NCBI GenBank assembly: GCA_041749255.1 | Contig: JBGTBR010000028.1 | Location: 71,285 to 135,284 of the forward strand | Source of the DNA: JABDLO01 sp041749255 | Lineage (GTDB): Bacteria > Bacteroidota > Bacteroidia > Chitinophagales > Saprospiraceae | Reading direction: 5' to 3' | DNA: 64,000 nt | Shown here: one piece after another, positions 35,043-44,640 of the stretch | Layout of the letters: each line of letters starts with the position of its first letter | How positions within the stretch are numbered: the stretch's first letter is position 1 | Program-made: the position numbers and the translations under genes | The notes under the pieces: model-generated | The model's input: only the letters and a program-made list of their open reading frames with translations | Told to the model about the DNA's origin: nothing | Database searches by the model: none

Positions 35043-36485
35043 TTACTCAACGATGGTTATTTTCATCATATTGGTGCGATATCTTTTATGCAGAGGCATA
35101 CTTCCGGTATTTATAACCACATCACCCACTTTCACTTTTGATTTTTGCTTTAAAATTTCGCAAACATCGGTAACAGTTTCATCCGTAGTTGTAAATCGAT
35201 CGTACAGGTAACATCTTACTCCCCAAACCAGATTTAAAGTGGCCAACATATGGAGCCTGTCTGAAAATATATAGATATTACACTTCGGCCGGAAACTGCT
35301 CATTTTGAAAGCAGTATATCCTGATACAGTATGGCCAATAAGAGCTTTGGCATTAATATCATCGGAAATAGCAGCCGCTTTCAAACAGATGACATCAGAG
35401 AAAAATGTATGCGAAATTTTGTTGGGTTTAGGTCTTTTTCCCTGTAGTTCGTAGTGGTTTTCAGCTTCTACTATGATCTTATTCATGGCCTTCACCACCA
35501 GGTCGGGGTGTTTTCCTACCGAAGTTTCACCGCTGAGCATGACAGCATCTGTTCCGTCAAGAACTGCATTGGCCACATCGGTAACTTCAGCCCGGGAGGG
35601 ACTTGGGTTTGTGATCATACTTTCCATCATTTGCGTAGCCACAATGACAGGTTTGGCTTTTTGAATACAATTATTGATAATTTGCTTTTGCAATGCGGGA
35701 AGTTTTTCCATAGGAACCTCCACACCCAGGTCTCCACGGGCTACCATTATTGCATCGGAAACTTTTATAATTTCTTTAATGTTTTTGAGGGCTTCCGGTT
35801 TTTCTATTTTTGAAATGACCCTGGCCGGATGTTCGGCTTTTGCTAGTCTTCTTTTTAAATCCATCACATCGGCTGCTTTTCTTACAAATGAAAGAGCGAT
35901 CCAATGGACAGGCTGAGTTACCATAAATGCCAGATCTATAAGGTCTTTTTCTGTAAGAGAAGGAAGGGAAATGGCAGTATCTGGCATATTTACCCCTTTG
36001 TTGGACGAAAGTATCCCTCCGTACAGAACTTTGAGCTTCACATTGGAAGTCTTATCACTTTCTATTACCTCTAATACAATCTTACCATCATCGACCAAAA
36101 TTTTTTCACCCACTTTTACATCCTGAGCAAATTGTTCATAACTCATGAAGATACCATCTTTGGTACCTACTTTTTCTTCATTTGTAAAAGTGATGATGTC
36201 ACCATCATCCAGCTGTAACGCATTATTTTCTATCTTCCCTATTCTTAATTTAGGACCTTGCAAATCGGCCAGAATGCCTACATGGGTTTGATGTTTTTCA
36301 TTGATTTGGTTAATGCGTTTAATTACTTCTGCATGCTGTTCGTGTGTGCCATGACTAAAATTTAATCTAAAAATGTCAACACCGGCCTTTACCAGTTTTA
36401 ACAGATTATCATAGCTTTCAGAAGCTGGACCTATAGTCGCAACTATTTTTGTTTTCTGATGATCCTTTATGATATTTTCTTCCAA
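35043..36485 (-). CDS. pyk: Pyruvate kinase
   Basis: Last enzyme of glycolysis, making pyruvate and ATP from phosphoenolpyruvate and ADP. The 480-residue length is standard. It shows TKIVATIGPASESYD at the N-terminus, RLNFSHGTHEQH (nucleotide/substrate loop), ISKIEKPEAL with the catalytic lysine, and IMVARGDLGVEVP with the metal-binding acid. The C-terminal domain is complete. It is transcribed alone, with a candidate promoter close to its start. Confidence 0.97.
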   Translation of the reverse strand: MEENIIKDHQKTKIVATIGPASESYDNLLKLVKAGVDIFRLNFSHGTHEQHAEVIKRINQINEKHQTHVGILADLQGPKLRIGKIENNALQLDDGDIITFTNEEKVGTKDGIFMSYEQFAQDVKVGEKILVDDGKIVLEVIESDKTSNVKLKVLYGGILSSNKGVNMPDTAISLPSLTEKDLIDLAFMVTQPVHWIALSFVRKAADVMDLKRRLAKAEHPARVISKIEKPEALKNIKEIIKVSDAIMVARGDLGVEVPMEKLPALQKQIINNCIQKAKPVIVATQMMESMITNPSPSRAEVTDVANAVLDGTDAVMLSGETSVGKHPDLVVKAMNKIIVEAENHYELQGKRPKPNKISHTFFSDVICLKAAAISDDINAKALIGHTVSGYTAFKMSSFRPKCNIYIFSDRLHMLATLNLVWGVRCYLYDRFTTTDETVTDVCEILKQKSKVKVGDVVINTGSMPLHKRYRTNMMKITIVE

Positions 36486-36508
36486 GTTTTGTTTTTATTA
36501 CTTAGTGT

Positions 36509-36543
36509 CAAAATTACAATTATAAACTGCATTTTTTACCAAA
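36509..36543 (-). promoter_or_regulatory. Candidate pyk promoter
   Basis: On the minus strand TTTG (36543-36540) is followed after 23 bases by TAATTTTG (36516-36509), a perfect TAnnTTTG -7 box. It lies 24 bp before the pyk ATG. The spacer is slightly longer than the usual 19-21. Confidence 0.4.
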
Positions 36544-36765
36544 CGCATAAATAAAAACATCTCATTTGCCCATCACATGTGGAATGTAAACAAAGGATAT
36601 TTAAGTACAAAGGTAAATGTTAAACCAAAAGTTTTGCTTTATTATATTGAAATTTGTAAGCAATTTATACTCAATAAGATCATAACTTTTTGTCATATAT
36701 GTTTTTATATCAACTGATTACGTTAATTTAACGGATAAATAACACTTAAAAAAATAAAGAAAAAG

Positions 36766-36796
36766 TTGGTAATGAGGACTTTAATAGTTTACTTTG
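36766..36796 (+). promoter_or_regulatory. Candidate acpP promoter
   Basis: TTGG (36766-36769), a 19-base spacer, and TTACTTTG (36789-36796), one base away from TAnnTTTG. The start codon is 25 bp beyond, giving a short leader. The remainder of the 336-bp gap upstream of acpP is AT-rich with nothing else recognised. Confidence 0.55.
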
Positions 36797-36821
36797 CACT
36801 CTCATTTTAAAAGCATTAATT

Positions 36822-37058
36822 ATGTCAGAAATCGCAGATAAGGTAAAACAAATTATCGTAGATAAGCTTGGAGTAGATGAATCAGAAGTTGTCAATGAAG
36901 CTAGCTTCACAAATGACCTCGGTGCAGATTCACTTGATACCGTAGAACTTATTATGGAATTTGAAAAGGAATTTGATATTTCTATTCCTGATGAACAAGC
37001 TGAAAATATTCAAACTGTAGGTCAGGCCATAGATTATCTAGAATCGCAGAAGTCTTAA
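36822..37058 (+). CDS. acpP: Acyl carrier protein
   Basis: Carries growing acyl chains on a phosphopantetheine arm during fatty-acid synthesis. The 78-residue acidic protein has the modification site S37 in LGADSLDTVELIMEFE, then the recognition helix and FDISIPDEQAENIQTVG. It is followed by a strong terminator, so it can be made in excess of fabF, which lies 437 bp downstream on the same strand. Confidence 0.97.
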   Translation: MSEIADKVKQIIVDKLGVDESEVVNEASFTNDLGADSLDTVELIMEFEKEFDISIPDEQAENIQTVGQAIDYLESQKS

Positions 37059-37097
37059 TTGTCTACTTGCGAGACAGTATTATTAGAGAGACTATCC

Positions 37098-37133
37098 AAT
37101 CCACAAGTCAAAACGACTTGTGGATTTTTTTTT
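37098..37133 (+). terminator. Rho-independent terminator of acpP
   Basis: A perfect 12-bp stem, AATCCACAAGTC (37098-37109) and GACTTGTGGATT (37115-37126), with a 5-base loop and a run of nine T. It lies 40 bp after the acpP stop. Confidence 0.9.
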
Positions 37134-37335
37134 GGATGTTGTGTTTATTTTTATTCCATATCTCTCATCAGATGGTGTCTTACAGGCTGAAATTCTGATT
37201 TAGTTTTACAGCATTTGGTCGAAGACTACATTATCCGGGTTTCCATTTAGTTTGATATGGTTTAGTGTTGTTTTGGCATCTAAAGTAATTTATGCTTTAA
37301 AATTTCAAAAATTCATTTTTTTTTGATATCGATAA

Positions 37336-37386
37336 TATACTTATATTTACCTTTAGTGCACAAGAAGTGGGGTAAAGGTAAGTATA
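37336..37386 (+). promoter_or_regulatory. Long imperfect hairpin in the fabF leader region
   Basis: TATACTTATATTTACCTTTA (37336-37355) faces TAAAGGTAAGTATA (37373-37386): the outer 8 bp and inner 9 bp match with a bulge on the left arm. It lies 110 bp before fabF and is not followed by a T-tract. It could be an operator or a leader RNA structure. The rest of the 437-bp acpP-fabF gap, beyond the acpP terminator, holds nothing recognised. Confidence 0.4.
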
Positions 37387-37495
37387 ATGGCATTGAGATC
37401 ATGTTTATGCCCACAAAATAAGGTATTTAATTAGATCGGGCGGTTGTAGATCAATTCTGTAAACATTTTATGAAAGGACTAGTAAAATTGTATGT

Positions 37496-38737
37496 ATGAG
37501 AAGAGTAGTGGTCACCGGTATGGGAGCACTCACACCCATTGGAAATAACATCCCAGCTTATACCGATGGATTAAAAAAAGGCTTGAGTGGTTGTCGGGGT
37601 ATAACAAAATTTGATGCATCTCTTTTCAAGACGCGTTTTGCTTGCGAATTAAAGGGATTTCAAGTTGATGAATTTATGCATAAAAGAGAAGCCAGAAGAA
37701 TGGATCCGTTTTCTCAGTATGCAATGGTAGTTACAGATGAGGCTGTTTTAAATTCAGGCTTAGACCTTGAAAAAATTGATATGGACAGGACGGGTGTGAT
37801 TTGGGGAAGTGGAATTGGTGGATTTGAAACAATTGAAAAAGATATAGAGGAGGCTACTTTACGAGTAGGAGAACCAAAATATTCGCCTTTTCTTATTCCA
37901 AAGCTCATTGCCGATATAGCACCAGGTCACATTTCTATAAAATATGGATTTAGCGGCCCTAATTACACAACGGTTTCTGCATGTGCTTCAGCTTCGAATG
38001 CAATAGCATGTGCTTTTGATTATATCAGATATGGCAGATGTGATATTATGATATCTGGAGGTTCTGAAGCATCCGTCACTAAAGCGGGAATTGGTGGGTT
38101 TTCTTCAATGAAAGCCCTTTCGGAAAGAAATGATGATCCCGCAACAGCATCCCGGCCTTTTGATAGAGGTAGAGATGGATTTGTATTAGGTGAAGGTGGA
38201 GGGGCTCTAGTTCTGGAAGAATATGAACATGCGAGAAAAAGAGGTGCAAATATCCTATGTGAAATTGTAGGATGCGGATTGACTGCTGATGCATATCATA
38301 TGACAGCGCCACATCCTGAAGGCCATGGAGTCATCAAAGTTATGAAACAGGCACTATCTGATGCCGGATTGCGACCAGAAGATGTGGATTATATCAATAC
38401 CCATGCTACCTCAACACCATTAGGAGATGTAGCAGAAATACTAGCCATTAAAAATGTATTTGGTACAGATAATAAAAAATTGAATATCAGTGCTACTAAA
38501 TCGATGACGGGACACTTACTTGGTGCAGCAGGGGCAGTTGAGCTCATTTCAGGGATTATTGGTATGAATCAAGATTTTGTACCACCTACCATCAATCACT
38601 TTGAACAAGATCCTGATATAGGTGATAAACTTAATTTAACTTTAAACGAGGCCCAACCCAAGAAATTGAATGTGGTATTGAGCAATACATTTGGTTTTGG
38701 AGGTCATAATTCTAGTATTATCATCAAAAAGGTATAG
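37496..38737 (+). CDS. fabF: 3-oxoacyl-ACP synthase II
   Basis: Elongating condensing enzyme of fatty-acid synthesis, joining malonyl-ACP to acyl-ACP. The 413-residue thiolase-fold protein has the catalytic C163 in VSACASASNAI and the two histidines in INTHATSTPLGD and SMTGHLLGAAG. The N-terminus RRVVVTGMGALTPIG is canonical. Its order after acpP and before rnc is a common bacterial arrangement. A 6-bp gap to rnc suggests co-transcription. Confidence 0.97.
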   Translation: MRRVVVTGMGALTPIGNNIPAYTDGLKKGLSGCRGITKFDASLFKTRFACELKGFQVDEFMHKREARRMDPFSQYAMVVTDEAVLNSGLDLEKIDMDRTGVIWGSGIGGFETIEKDIEEATLRVGEPKYSPFLIPKLIADIAPGHISIKYGFSGPNYTTVSACASASNAIACAFDYIRYGRCDIMISGGSEASVTKAGIGGFSSMKALSERNDDPATASRPFDRGRDGFVLGEGGGALVLEEYEHARKRGANILCEIVGCGLTADAYHMTAPHPEGHGVIKVMKQALSDAGLRPEDVDYINTHATSTPLGDVAEILAIKNVFGTDNKKLNISATKSMTGHLLGAAGAVELISGIIGMNQDFVPPTINHFEQDPDIGDKLNLTLNEAQPKKLNVVLSNTFGFGGHNSSIIIKKV

Positions 38738-38743
38738 AGAATT

Positions 38744-39475
38744 GTGAGAATCATCAGAAAATTTTACAATTCCACCATATCTCCTGACAGGGAGTTGGCT
38801 AAAAGTTTAAAACCCATACTGGGGTTTACCCCCTCAAGGATTCAAATATTCAAACTTGCTTTTTATCACAGGTCCATGAACAATGGACAGGCTGAATCAC
38901 CGGGCACCAATGAAAGGCTGGAGTTTTTAGGCGATGCCATTCTTTCAACAATCGTAGCTGAATATCTCTTTAATAAATACCCCACTCAGGACGAAGGTTT
39001 TCTCACAAAAATGAGATCCAAAATTGTTAAAAGAAAGACGTTGAATCATGTGGCTGAGCAAATGGGTCTTGATATCATATTGTCGGAATACTCATTGGGA
39101 AATATGAGCAAATCAATGTTAGGAAATGCTCTGGAAGCTATGGTGGGAGCTTTATACATCGAGTTTGGATATAGCAAAACCAGAGATTATATTATCTCAA
39201 AGATCATCATGAAATATCTCGATTTTGAGCTACTTGAAAACACAGATGATAATTATAAGAGTATACTGCTGGAATATTGTCAGAAAAACGGAAAAACGAT
39301 TCAATATAATCTTATCAACAGGTTTAAAGTGGATAAGCGTGATAGATTTAAAGTAGGTGTGGAAATCAATGGTGTTTTAATCGCGACTGCTGAGGATTTT
39401 AACAAGAAATCCGCTGAGCAATTGGCATCTAAAAAAGCTTTATCTATTCTGGATGTTGATCAGGGAGATGAATAA
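38744..39475 (+). CDS. rnc: Ribonuclease III
   Basis: Cuts double-stranded RNA, including rRNA precursors. The 243-residue protein has the signature NERLEFLGDAILS (about 56-68) with the catalytic acids, a second acidic site in GNALEAMVGALYIE, and a C-terminal double-stranded RNA-binding domain (about 170-240). The start is a GTG 6 bp after fabF. About 25 extra basic residues precede the usual nuclease domain. Confidence 0.95.
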   Translation: MRIIRKFYNSTISPDRELAKSLKPILGFTPSRIQIFKLAFYHRSMNNGQAESPGTNERLEFLGDAILSTIVAEYLFNKYPTQDEGFLTKMRSKIVKRKTLNHVAEQMGLDIILSEYSLGNMSKSMLGNALEAMVGALYIEFGYSKTRDYIISKIIMKYLDFELLENTDDNYKSILLEYCQKNGKTIQYNLINRFKVDKRDRFKVGVEINGVLIATAEDFNKKSAEQLASKKALSILDVDQGDE

Positions 39476-39490
39476 GGTAAGGTAAAATCT

Positions 39491-40720
39491 ATGGATTCTT
39501 TAACCCAGATTGTGCTCGGTGCAGCGATGGGAGAAGCTGTGGCCGGAAGAAAACTTGGAAATCGTGCTATGTTATGGGGTGGTATAGGTGGTACCATTCC
39601 CGATCTTGATGTTATAGGTAATCTCTTTCTCAGTGAAGTAGATGCCCTGGCATTTCACAGGGGTATATCACATTCCATATTTTTTGCAGTAGTGTTCTCC
39701 TTTTTTATAGCCGCTTATACTCATTGGTTATACAAGGGAAGAACCTATCAGCATCCTGTATATAAATGGTTGGTGTTCAGCATCATATCTATTTGCATGA
39801 TATATTTTGTATGTATAAGTTCATTCCTAATATTAAGTTCGTGGAGTGGGATAGGTGGATGGATATTTTCCATTGGCTTAATTGGAATTTTAGGTTATTT
39901 TTTGTTTGTGTTCTATAAATATTATATTAAAGTCCGGCTTGAAGAGGTGAATGTGAGTTATACCCTGTGGTATTTAGTGTTTTTCGGATCCATATTTACC
40001 CATCCTATTCTCGATTGTTTTACCACCTATGGCACTCAATTGTTTGCTCCTTTTTCAGATTACCGGGTTTCGTGGAATACCATTTCAGTTGTAGATCCTA
40101 TCTATACCTTGCCATTTCTTGCCTGTCTGATCACTGCAGCTTTCTTTCACCCTACATCGACAAAGCGGAAGTGGTGGATAACTGCCGGGTTTGTTATCAG
40201 TACAATGTATTTAATCATTACCGTTTACCGAAAAGATATGGTAAATTCTGTTTTACATGATACACTGGATTCAGCAGGGATTGAATATACAAGATCCATG
40301 ACTACACCAACCATTTTAAATAATATACTCTGGTCTGCTACAGTAGAAAGCAGGGATAGTTTCTATACAGGTTTGTACTCATTTTTTGACAGTGAAAAGA
40401 CATTTAAACTCAGAACTATACCAAAAAATGAGCATTTGGGAGAACCTTTTATTCACAATAAAGAAGTGAAAATATTAAAGTGGTTTACGCATGACTATTA
40501 CGCATATATGGTAAGGACTGATGGTTATATTCAGATGAATGATTTAAGGTATGGAACACTTGATACCGGGGAACCGGGAGAAAATAGTTATATTTTCAGG
40601 TTTATTATAAAAGTAGATCCTTTAAAGGGTACCCAGATCATGATACCTTCTGGAGGACCTCCTTCTGACCGCAGGAAAAATATGTTAGAAAACATGATAA
40701 AGAGAATCAAAGGTATCTAG
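39491..40720 (+). CDS. YdjM/DUF457-type membrane-bound metal-dependent hydrolase
   Basis: A 409-residue inner-membrane protein. The N-terminus holds the family motifs MDSLTQIVLGAAMGEA, GGTIPDLDVI and FHRGISHSIFFAV, with Asp/His residues expected to bind a metal. A third HPILDCFTTYGTQ motif follows, with about five membrane helices up to residue 240. The C-terminal 160 residues look soluble and are probably periplasmic. The biochemical function of the family is not established. The TAG stop lies inside the left end of a palindromic element (40717-40882), so the natural C-terminus may have been altered. Confidence 0.82.
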   Translation: MDSLTQIVLGAAMGEAVAGRKLGNRAMLWGGIGGTIPDLDVIGNLFLSEVDALAFHRGISHSIFFAVVFSFFIAAYTHWLYKGRTYQHPVYKWLVFSIISICMIYFVCISSFLILSSWSGIGGWIFSIGLIGILGYFLFVFYKYYIKVRLEEVNVSYTLWYLVFFGSIFTHPILDCFTTYGTQLFAPFSDYRVSWNTISVVDPIYTLPFLACLITAAFFHPTSTKRKWWITAGFVISTMYLIITVYRKDMVNSVLHDTLDSAGIEYTRSMTTPTILNNILWSATVESRDSFYTGLYSFFDSEKTFKLRTIPKNEHLGEPFIHNKEVKILKWFTHDYYAYMVRTDGYIQMNDLRYGTLDTGEPGENSYIFRFIIKVDPLKGTQIMIPSGGPPSDRRKNMLENMIKRIKGI

Positions 40721-40882
40721 TGTCGTGTCACACATATTCTTGACAGTCCAAGTCTTGCTCTTTTCCAGCCTGTTTTCGGAAAAAAATCCTTACGTAGTAT
40801 TTACTATGCGCGGATTTTTTTACTCAACAGCCAGAAAAATACCTGCGACTTAACCGTCAGAATACATGTGACACGACACTAG
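40717..40882. mobile_element. 166-bp MITE-like palindromic element
   Basis: Bounded by perfect 16-bp inverted repeats: CTAGTGTCGTGTCACA at 40717-40732 and its complement at 40867-40882. Pairing continues imperfectly inward, with an inner perfect 10-bp stem AAAAAAATCC (40780-40789)/GGATTTTTTT (40812-40821). The whole element can therefore fold into one long hairpin. It encodes no protein. CTAG at both ends could be a 4-bp target duplication of YTAR type, as made by IS5-group transposases, but being self-complementary it could also be part of the repeat. The inner T-run may also terminate transcription. The following 147 bp to the patatin gene is plain AT-rich DNA. Confidence 0.7.
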
Positions 40883-41029
40883 TGAAAGGATTGAACGTTA
40901 CCTTTATAAAATGGAATGAAAAAATGGTACATAAACATTATGTTTATTATATGTATATTTATCAATTATAATATATAATTTAAAATTTGGAATTCATCAA
41001 TCCAATGTTATTTAATAATAATTAAAAAG

Positions 41030-41971
41030 ATGCGGGCATTGGTTATAAGCGGTGGAGGTAGTAAAGGAGCTTTTGCTGCCGGAGTTGCTCAACATCTGAT
41101 CGGGGATCTTGGGTATGAATACCAAATGATTGTAGGAACCTCAACCGGCAGTCTTCTTGGTCCTCTGTGTGCGACCGGTAATATGGATAAAGTGAAAGAA
41201 GCCTACACTACCGTAGGTCAAAGCGATATTTACAACATTTGTCCATTTATCATCAAAAAATTACCGGATGGCAGTATAAAGAGCCGAATTAATCATTTCA
41301 ATGTCCTTCGTATGTTTATTCGTCGCAAAAAGACATTCGGGGAACACAAAAATTTGAGAAAAACCATTGAGCGATATTTTACCAGGGAGGATTATGAATA
41401 TATCAAAGCATCAGGAATAAAGGTAGTAGTTACTGTAGCCAATCTGACGCTTAAAAAAATTGAATTTAAATATTTGCAGGATTGCACTTATGAAGATTTT
41501 TGTGATTGGATGTGGTTATCGTCAAGTTTTGTACCTTTTATGAGTTTGGTGGAGAAAGATGGATTTGAGTATGCCGATGGTGGTTTTGGAAATTATATTC
41601 CAGCTGAAGAAGCCATTGCCCAGGGAGCTACGCATATTGATGTCATAGTGCTTTCTCCCAGACATCGGAGTGTAAGGGTAACTAAAACACGTAATGCGTT
41701 TGATATCCTGCTCCAGTCTATGCAATTTATGCTCCAGCAAATATCTTATGACGATATACTGATTGGACACTTACAGAGTATCTATAATGAAAACATTCAC
41801 ATACGTTATTTTTTTACTCCCCGCGAACTGACCGAACACCCATTCTATTTTGATAAGGAACAAATGAGTCAATGGTGGGAAGAAGGATATGCGCACGCTC
41901 AGGCGAAAATGAAGAATGTCTTTAAATCGAATGAAATAGTAACCATACCTGGACTGTTAGAGGGAAGGTAA
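41030..41971 (+). CDS. Patatin-like phospholipase
   Basis: Serine acyl hydrolase with a Ser-Asp dyad. The 313-residue protein begins almost at once with the oxyanion loop ISGGGSKGAFAAG, then GTSTGS with the nucleophile S38, and the aspartate in EYADGGFGNYIP. Without a signal peptide it should be cytoplasmic, like bacterial patatins acting on phospholipids or triglycerides. It stands alone, between the palindromic element and a bidirectional terminator. Confidence 0.9.
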   Translation: MRALVISGGGSKGAFAAGVAQHLIGDLGYEYQMIVGTSTGSLLGPLCATGNMDKVKEAYTTVGQSDIYNICPFIIKKLPDGSIKSRINHFNVLRMFIRRKKTFGEHKNLRKTIERYFTREDYEYIKASGIKVVVTVANLTLKKIEFKYLQDCTYEDFCDWMWLSSSFVPFMSLVEKDGFEYADGGFGNYIPAEEAIAQGATHIDVIVLSPRHRSVRVTKTRNAFDILLQSMQFMLQQISYDDILIGHLQSIYNENIHIRYFFTPRELTEHPFYFDKEQMSQWWEEGYAHAQAKMKNVFKSNEIVTIPGLLEGR

Positions 41972-42093
41972 GTCGACTATCACAGAATGTTGTTGCTAGT
42001 TTTTACCCATTTATAATTGTCACATCGATTTCATCAAACTCAATCATAAACAGCGGGTTTTAATAATTATTTAGCTCGATTCACAATGATTAT

Positions 42094-42131
42094 AAAAAAG
42101 GCAGCATCAATGATCAGAATGCTGCCTTCTT
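42094..42131. terminator. Bidirectional terminator between patatin and haloperoxidase genes
   Basis: GGCAGCAT (42100-42107) pairs with ATGCTGCC (42119-42126) over 8 bp, with an A-run on the left and TTCTT on the right. It lies between two convergent genes and can serve both. Confidence 0.75.
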
Positions 42132-42152
42132 ATTATATATTCCTGGATGAGC

Positions 42153-43511
42153 TTATTTCCAGGGAAGATTATTTATTTTTTGACCTATTCTGAACCCCAG
42201 GTCAACACCAGCATCAGCATCCATCTGAAAATGGACACCTATAGGAATTCTGCTGTAAGCATTTTCAAAAGCCATATCTTTTAGCCGTTGAAACCTTCGT
42301 GGTGTACCATTGAATTCTGTGCGTCCCTGATGGGTGCGATCTGTAAAACTGTAATTGGCACCAAATATATTTTCCAAAACTTCAGTAGCAGCTGCTCCGA
42401 AAGTTGCGTGACCTGAAGGATAAGCGGGGAAAGGAGGCGTGAAAAAATTACCTGAACCATCGGGACACATAATGGTGTTCCAGTCTTCCTGACCCATATG
42501 TCTTCTTATGTAATCTACAGGCCTTAAATAGTTGTATTTATACTTCTCATACCAACATCTTACACCGGCATCGTTTAAACCCATTCCCACTTTAGCGTAT
42601 ACGTATACCGCATCCATCATATCCATTCTCTCCAGTTGGATTAATTGATTTGAAATGGCTATAAATCTTGCAGATGGGGTTATTGTAAGCGTAGGGCAAT
42701 CATCACTCCAAAATTCCGCAATCCATTTGTCTTCCGCATTTCCTCCGGATTTTATATCATTAACAAGATCCATTACAGCACGGGCTTCTTCATATAGTCG
42801 GGAGCCTGGAGTAGTTGTAAATTCATGAGGAGGCGCTACTACATCTGTTTCATCAGCAGCGAAAGTAAATGCTTTCCCCCAGTGTGGTAGAAGGGCAGGG
42901 GTATAGTCGGGATAGGTTGGCTGCCACATTTGAGCACCTAGTGGTGGGAAGTAATTGGGATCATGATTTTTTAAAAAGGACTGATGACCCCATTGGTCTG
43001 ATACAGACCAACCATAAATGGTATTTGCGACATGTCTACCCCATTCGCTCGAACGGAAAAACACCTCCGGAGACACACGGCTTTGGTAAATTTTGTTGTT
43101 GGTATTTATCAAATCCCTGATTCTAAACTGCTGGTTTGAAGGAGCGGTAGGAAAGAATAAGTTAAATGCAGTTTCATAAGCAGAATGAAGTGCAATTTCC
43201 CAATCGATGTTTTCATTTCGACTGGGGGGAGTCAAATTCAAACCATCATAAATGTGCGCTATGGACTTGTATCTTTCCTGAAATCCAGGAACTACGGTTT
43301 CGTAAGCAATAAAGCCAATGAAACCAGAAGCCCTGCCAGAAATGGGAGGTCTGTAACCCGCAGTAAATCGCTCTACATCGGTAAATAATTCATTCCATTT
43401 TAATGGTACTATATAAGAGTACTCAGGTGTTGGTTTAATATCTACTATGGTTTCCTGATCACAACCAATGAGGACAAAAATAAAAATAATAGGGTAGAGT
43501 ATTTTTTTCAT
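42153..43511 (-). CDS. Vanadium-dependent haloperoxidase / PAP2-superfamily lipoprotein
   Basis: A 452-residue envelope lipoprotein (lipobox LIGC, C17). The C-terminal half has the complete vanadate/phosphate-binding motif set: K323-x6-R330-P, PSGH at 365-368, and SR-x5-H-x3-D at 420-431. These residues bind vanadate in haloperoxidases or phosphate in PAP2 phosphatases. The length and the long helical N-terminal half resemble the bacterial haloperoxidase group rather than small membrane PAP2 phosphatases. Halide oxidation is not proven by sequence. It diverges from a two-component system across 298 bp; a paralogue ends that system's operon. Confidence 0.85.
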   Translation of the reverse strand: MKKILYPIIFIFVLIGCDQETIVDIKPTPEYSYIVPLKWNELFTDVERFTAGYRPPISGRASGFIGFIAYETVVPGFQERYKSIAHIYDGLNLTPPSRNENIDWEIALHSAYETAFNLFFPTAPSNQQFRIRDLINTNNKIYQSRVSPEVFFRSSEWGRHVANTIYGWSVSDQWGHQSFLKNHDPNYFPPLGAQMWQPTYPDYTPALLPHWGKAFTFAADETDVVAPPHEFTTTPGSRLYEEARAVMDLVNDIKSGGNAEDKWIAEFWSDDCPTLTITPSARFIAISNQLIQLERMDMMDAVYVYAKVGMGLNDAGVRCWYEKYKYNYLRPVDYIRRHMGQEDWNTIMCPDGSGNFFTPPFPAYPSGHATFGAAATEVLENIFGANYSFTDRTHQGRTEFNGTPRRFQRLKDMAFENAYSRIPIGVHFQMDADAGVDLGFRIGQKINNLPWK

Positions 43512-43809
43512 GAAGTTCGATTTTAATAGTTATAATTAAAATTATAAAAGTTGAGCTATATAATTTCCCTGTCACCAATCAAAAACAGGTTTGGCTTTTC
43601 TATATCTCTTTCAATAGTAAAAGTATTAGAAATCATGAAACAACATCAATGGAATTTATTAGAATTTACTTAAAATTTAAGGTCCATTTTACATAATCTA
43701 ATGTAGTTTTGAATATTAATATGACCTTAGAGGATTCTAATAAATTAATGTAAAAATTGCAAAATTCGGTAGGGGACTTTTAGTTTTTATTACTGGCAAA
43801 GAACTCATA

Positions 43810-44487
43810 ATGAAAATATTACTGATAGAAGATGAAGAAAATGCTGCTAAAACACTTCAAAAAGGATTGACAGAATTACAATTTCATGTGGATCATGCTT
43901 GTGATGGTCAGGAAGCCCTTAAAAGAACAGAATTTCACAGATATGATGTAATCATTTCAGACATAGTTATGCCACTTATGAACGGTATTGAATTTATCAA
44001 AAAGATAAGAGAAAATGGGATAAAAACACCGGTTTTACTTTTGTCGGCAATAGATGATATCGATAATAAAATATCTGGCTTGAATACCGGTGCGGATGAT
44101 TATCTGGTAAAACCAATTCATTTTAATGAATTAATAGCCAGGATCAATGCCTTAGTGAGAAGAAGTGAAAGCGTATCTGATAGCTCTGTTAAATTGACAT
44201 TTCATGACCTCGAGATCAATCTTACCAGCAAAGAAGTTATAAGATCTACAAAGAAAATTATTCTTACAACAAAGGAATTCGCATTATTGGTATATATGGT
44301 GAAAAATCAAAGTCGTGTCATTTCAAAAACTGAATTGACAAAATTTGTTTGGGATATTGATTTCGAAACAAATACAAATGTTGTAGAAGTATATATTAAT
44401 TATCTGAGGAATAAAATTGATAAGCCTTTTAACAAAAAACTGATTCACACAGTGTTTGGATCAGGTTATATATTGAAATCAGAATAA
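43810..44487 (+). CDS. Response regulator, OmpR/PhoB family
   Basis: DNA-binding response regulator of 225 residues. The receiver domain (1-120) has the acidic pair ED at 8-9, the phosphoacceptor D51 in DVIISDIVMP, and the conserved lysine in DDYLVKPIHF. The winged-helix domain (about 130-225) has TTKEFALLVYMVKNQ and VEVYINYLRNKID, ending with VFGSGYIL. It is followed after 153 bp by its histidine kinase. The likely targets are the haloperoxidase genes on either side (inference). Confidence 0.93.
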   Translation: MKILLIEDEENAAKTLQKGLTELQFHVDHACDGQEALKRTEFHRYDVIISDIVMPLMNGIEFIKKIRENGIKTPVLLLSAIDDIDNKISGLNTGADDYLVKPIHFNELIARINALVRRSESVSDSSVKLTFHDLEINLTSKEVIRSTKKIILTTKEFALLVYMVKNQSRVISKTELTKFVWDIDFETNTNVVEVYINYLRNKIDKPFNKKLIHTVFGSGYILKSE

Positions 44488-44640
44488 TCAACATAGTGGA
44501 AAGTTGTATTTTTATCGTAAAATGATTATGTCCAAATTTAATGTAAATAGGATATGAAATCCTTAATATAAAGGAGTAGAAAGTTTTTAAAAATTGAAAA
44601 TGAGACCAATAAAAATAAGTCTCCTATAATTACAATGTAA

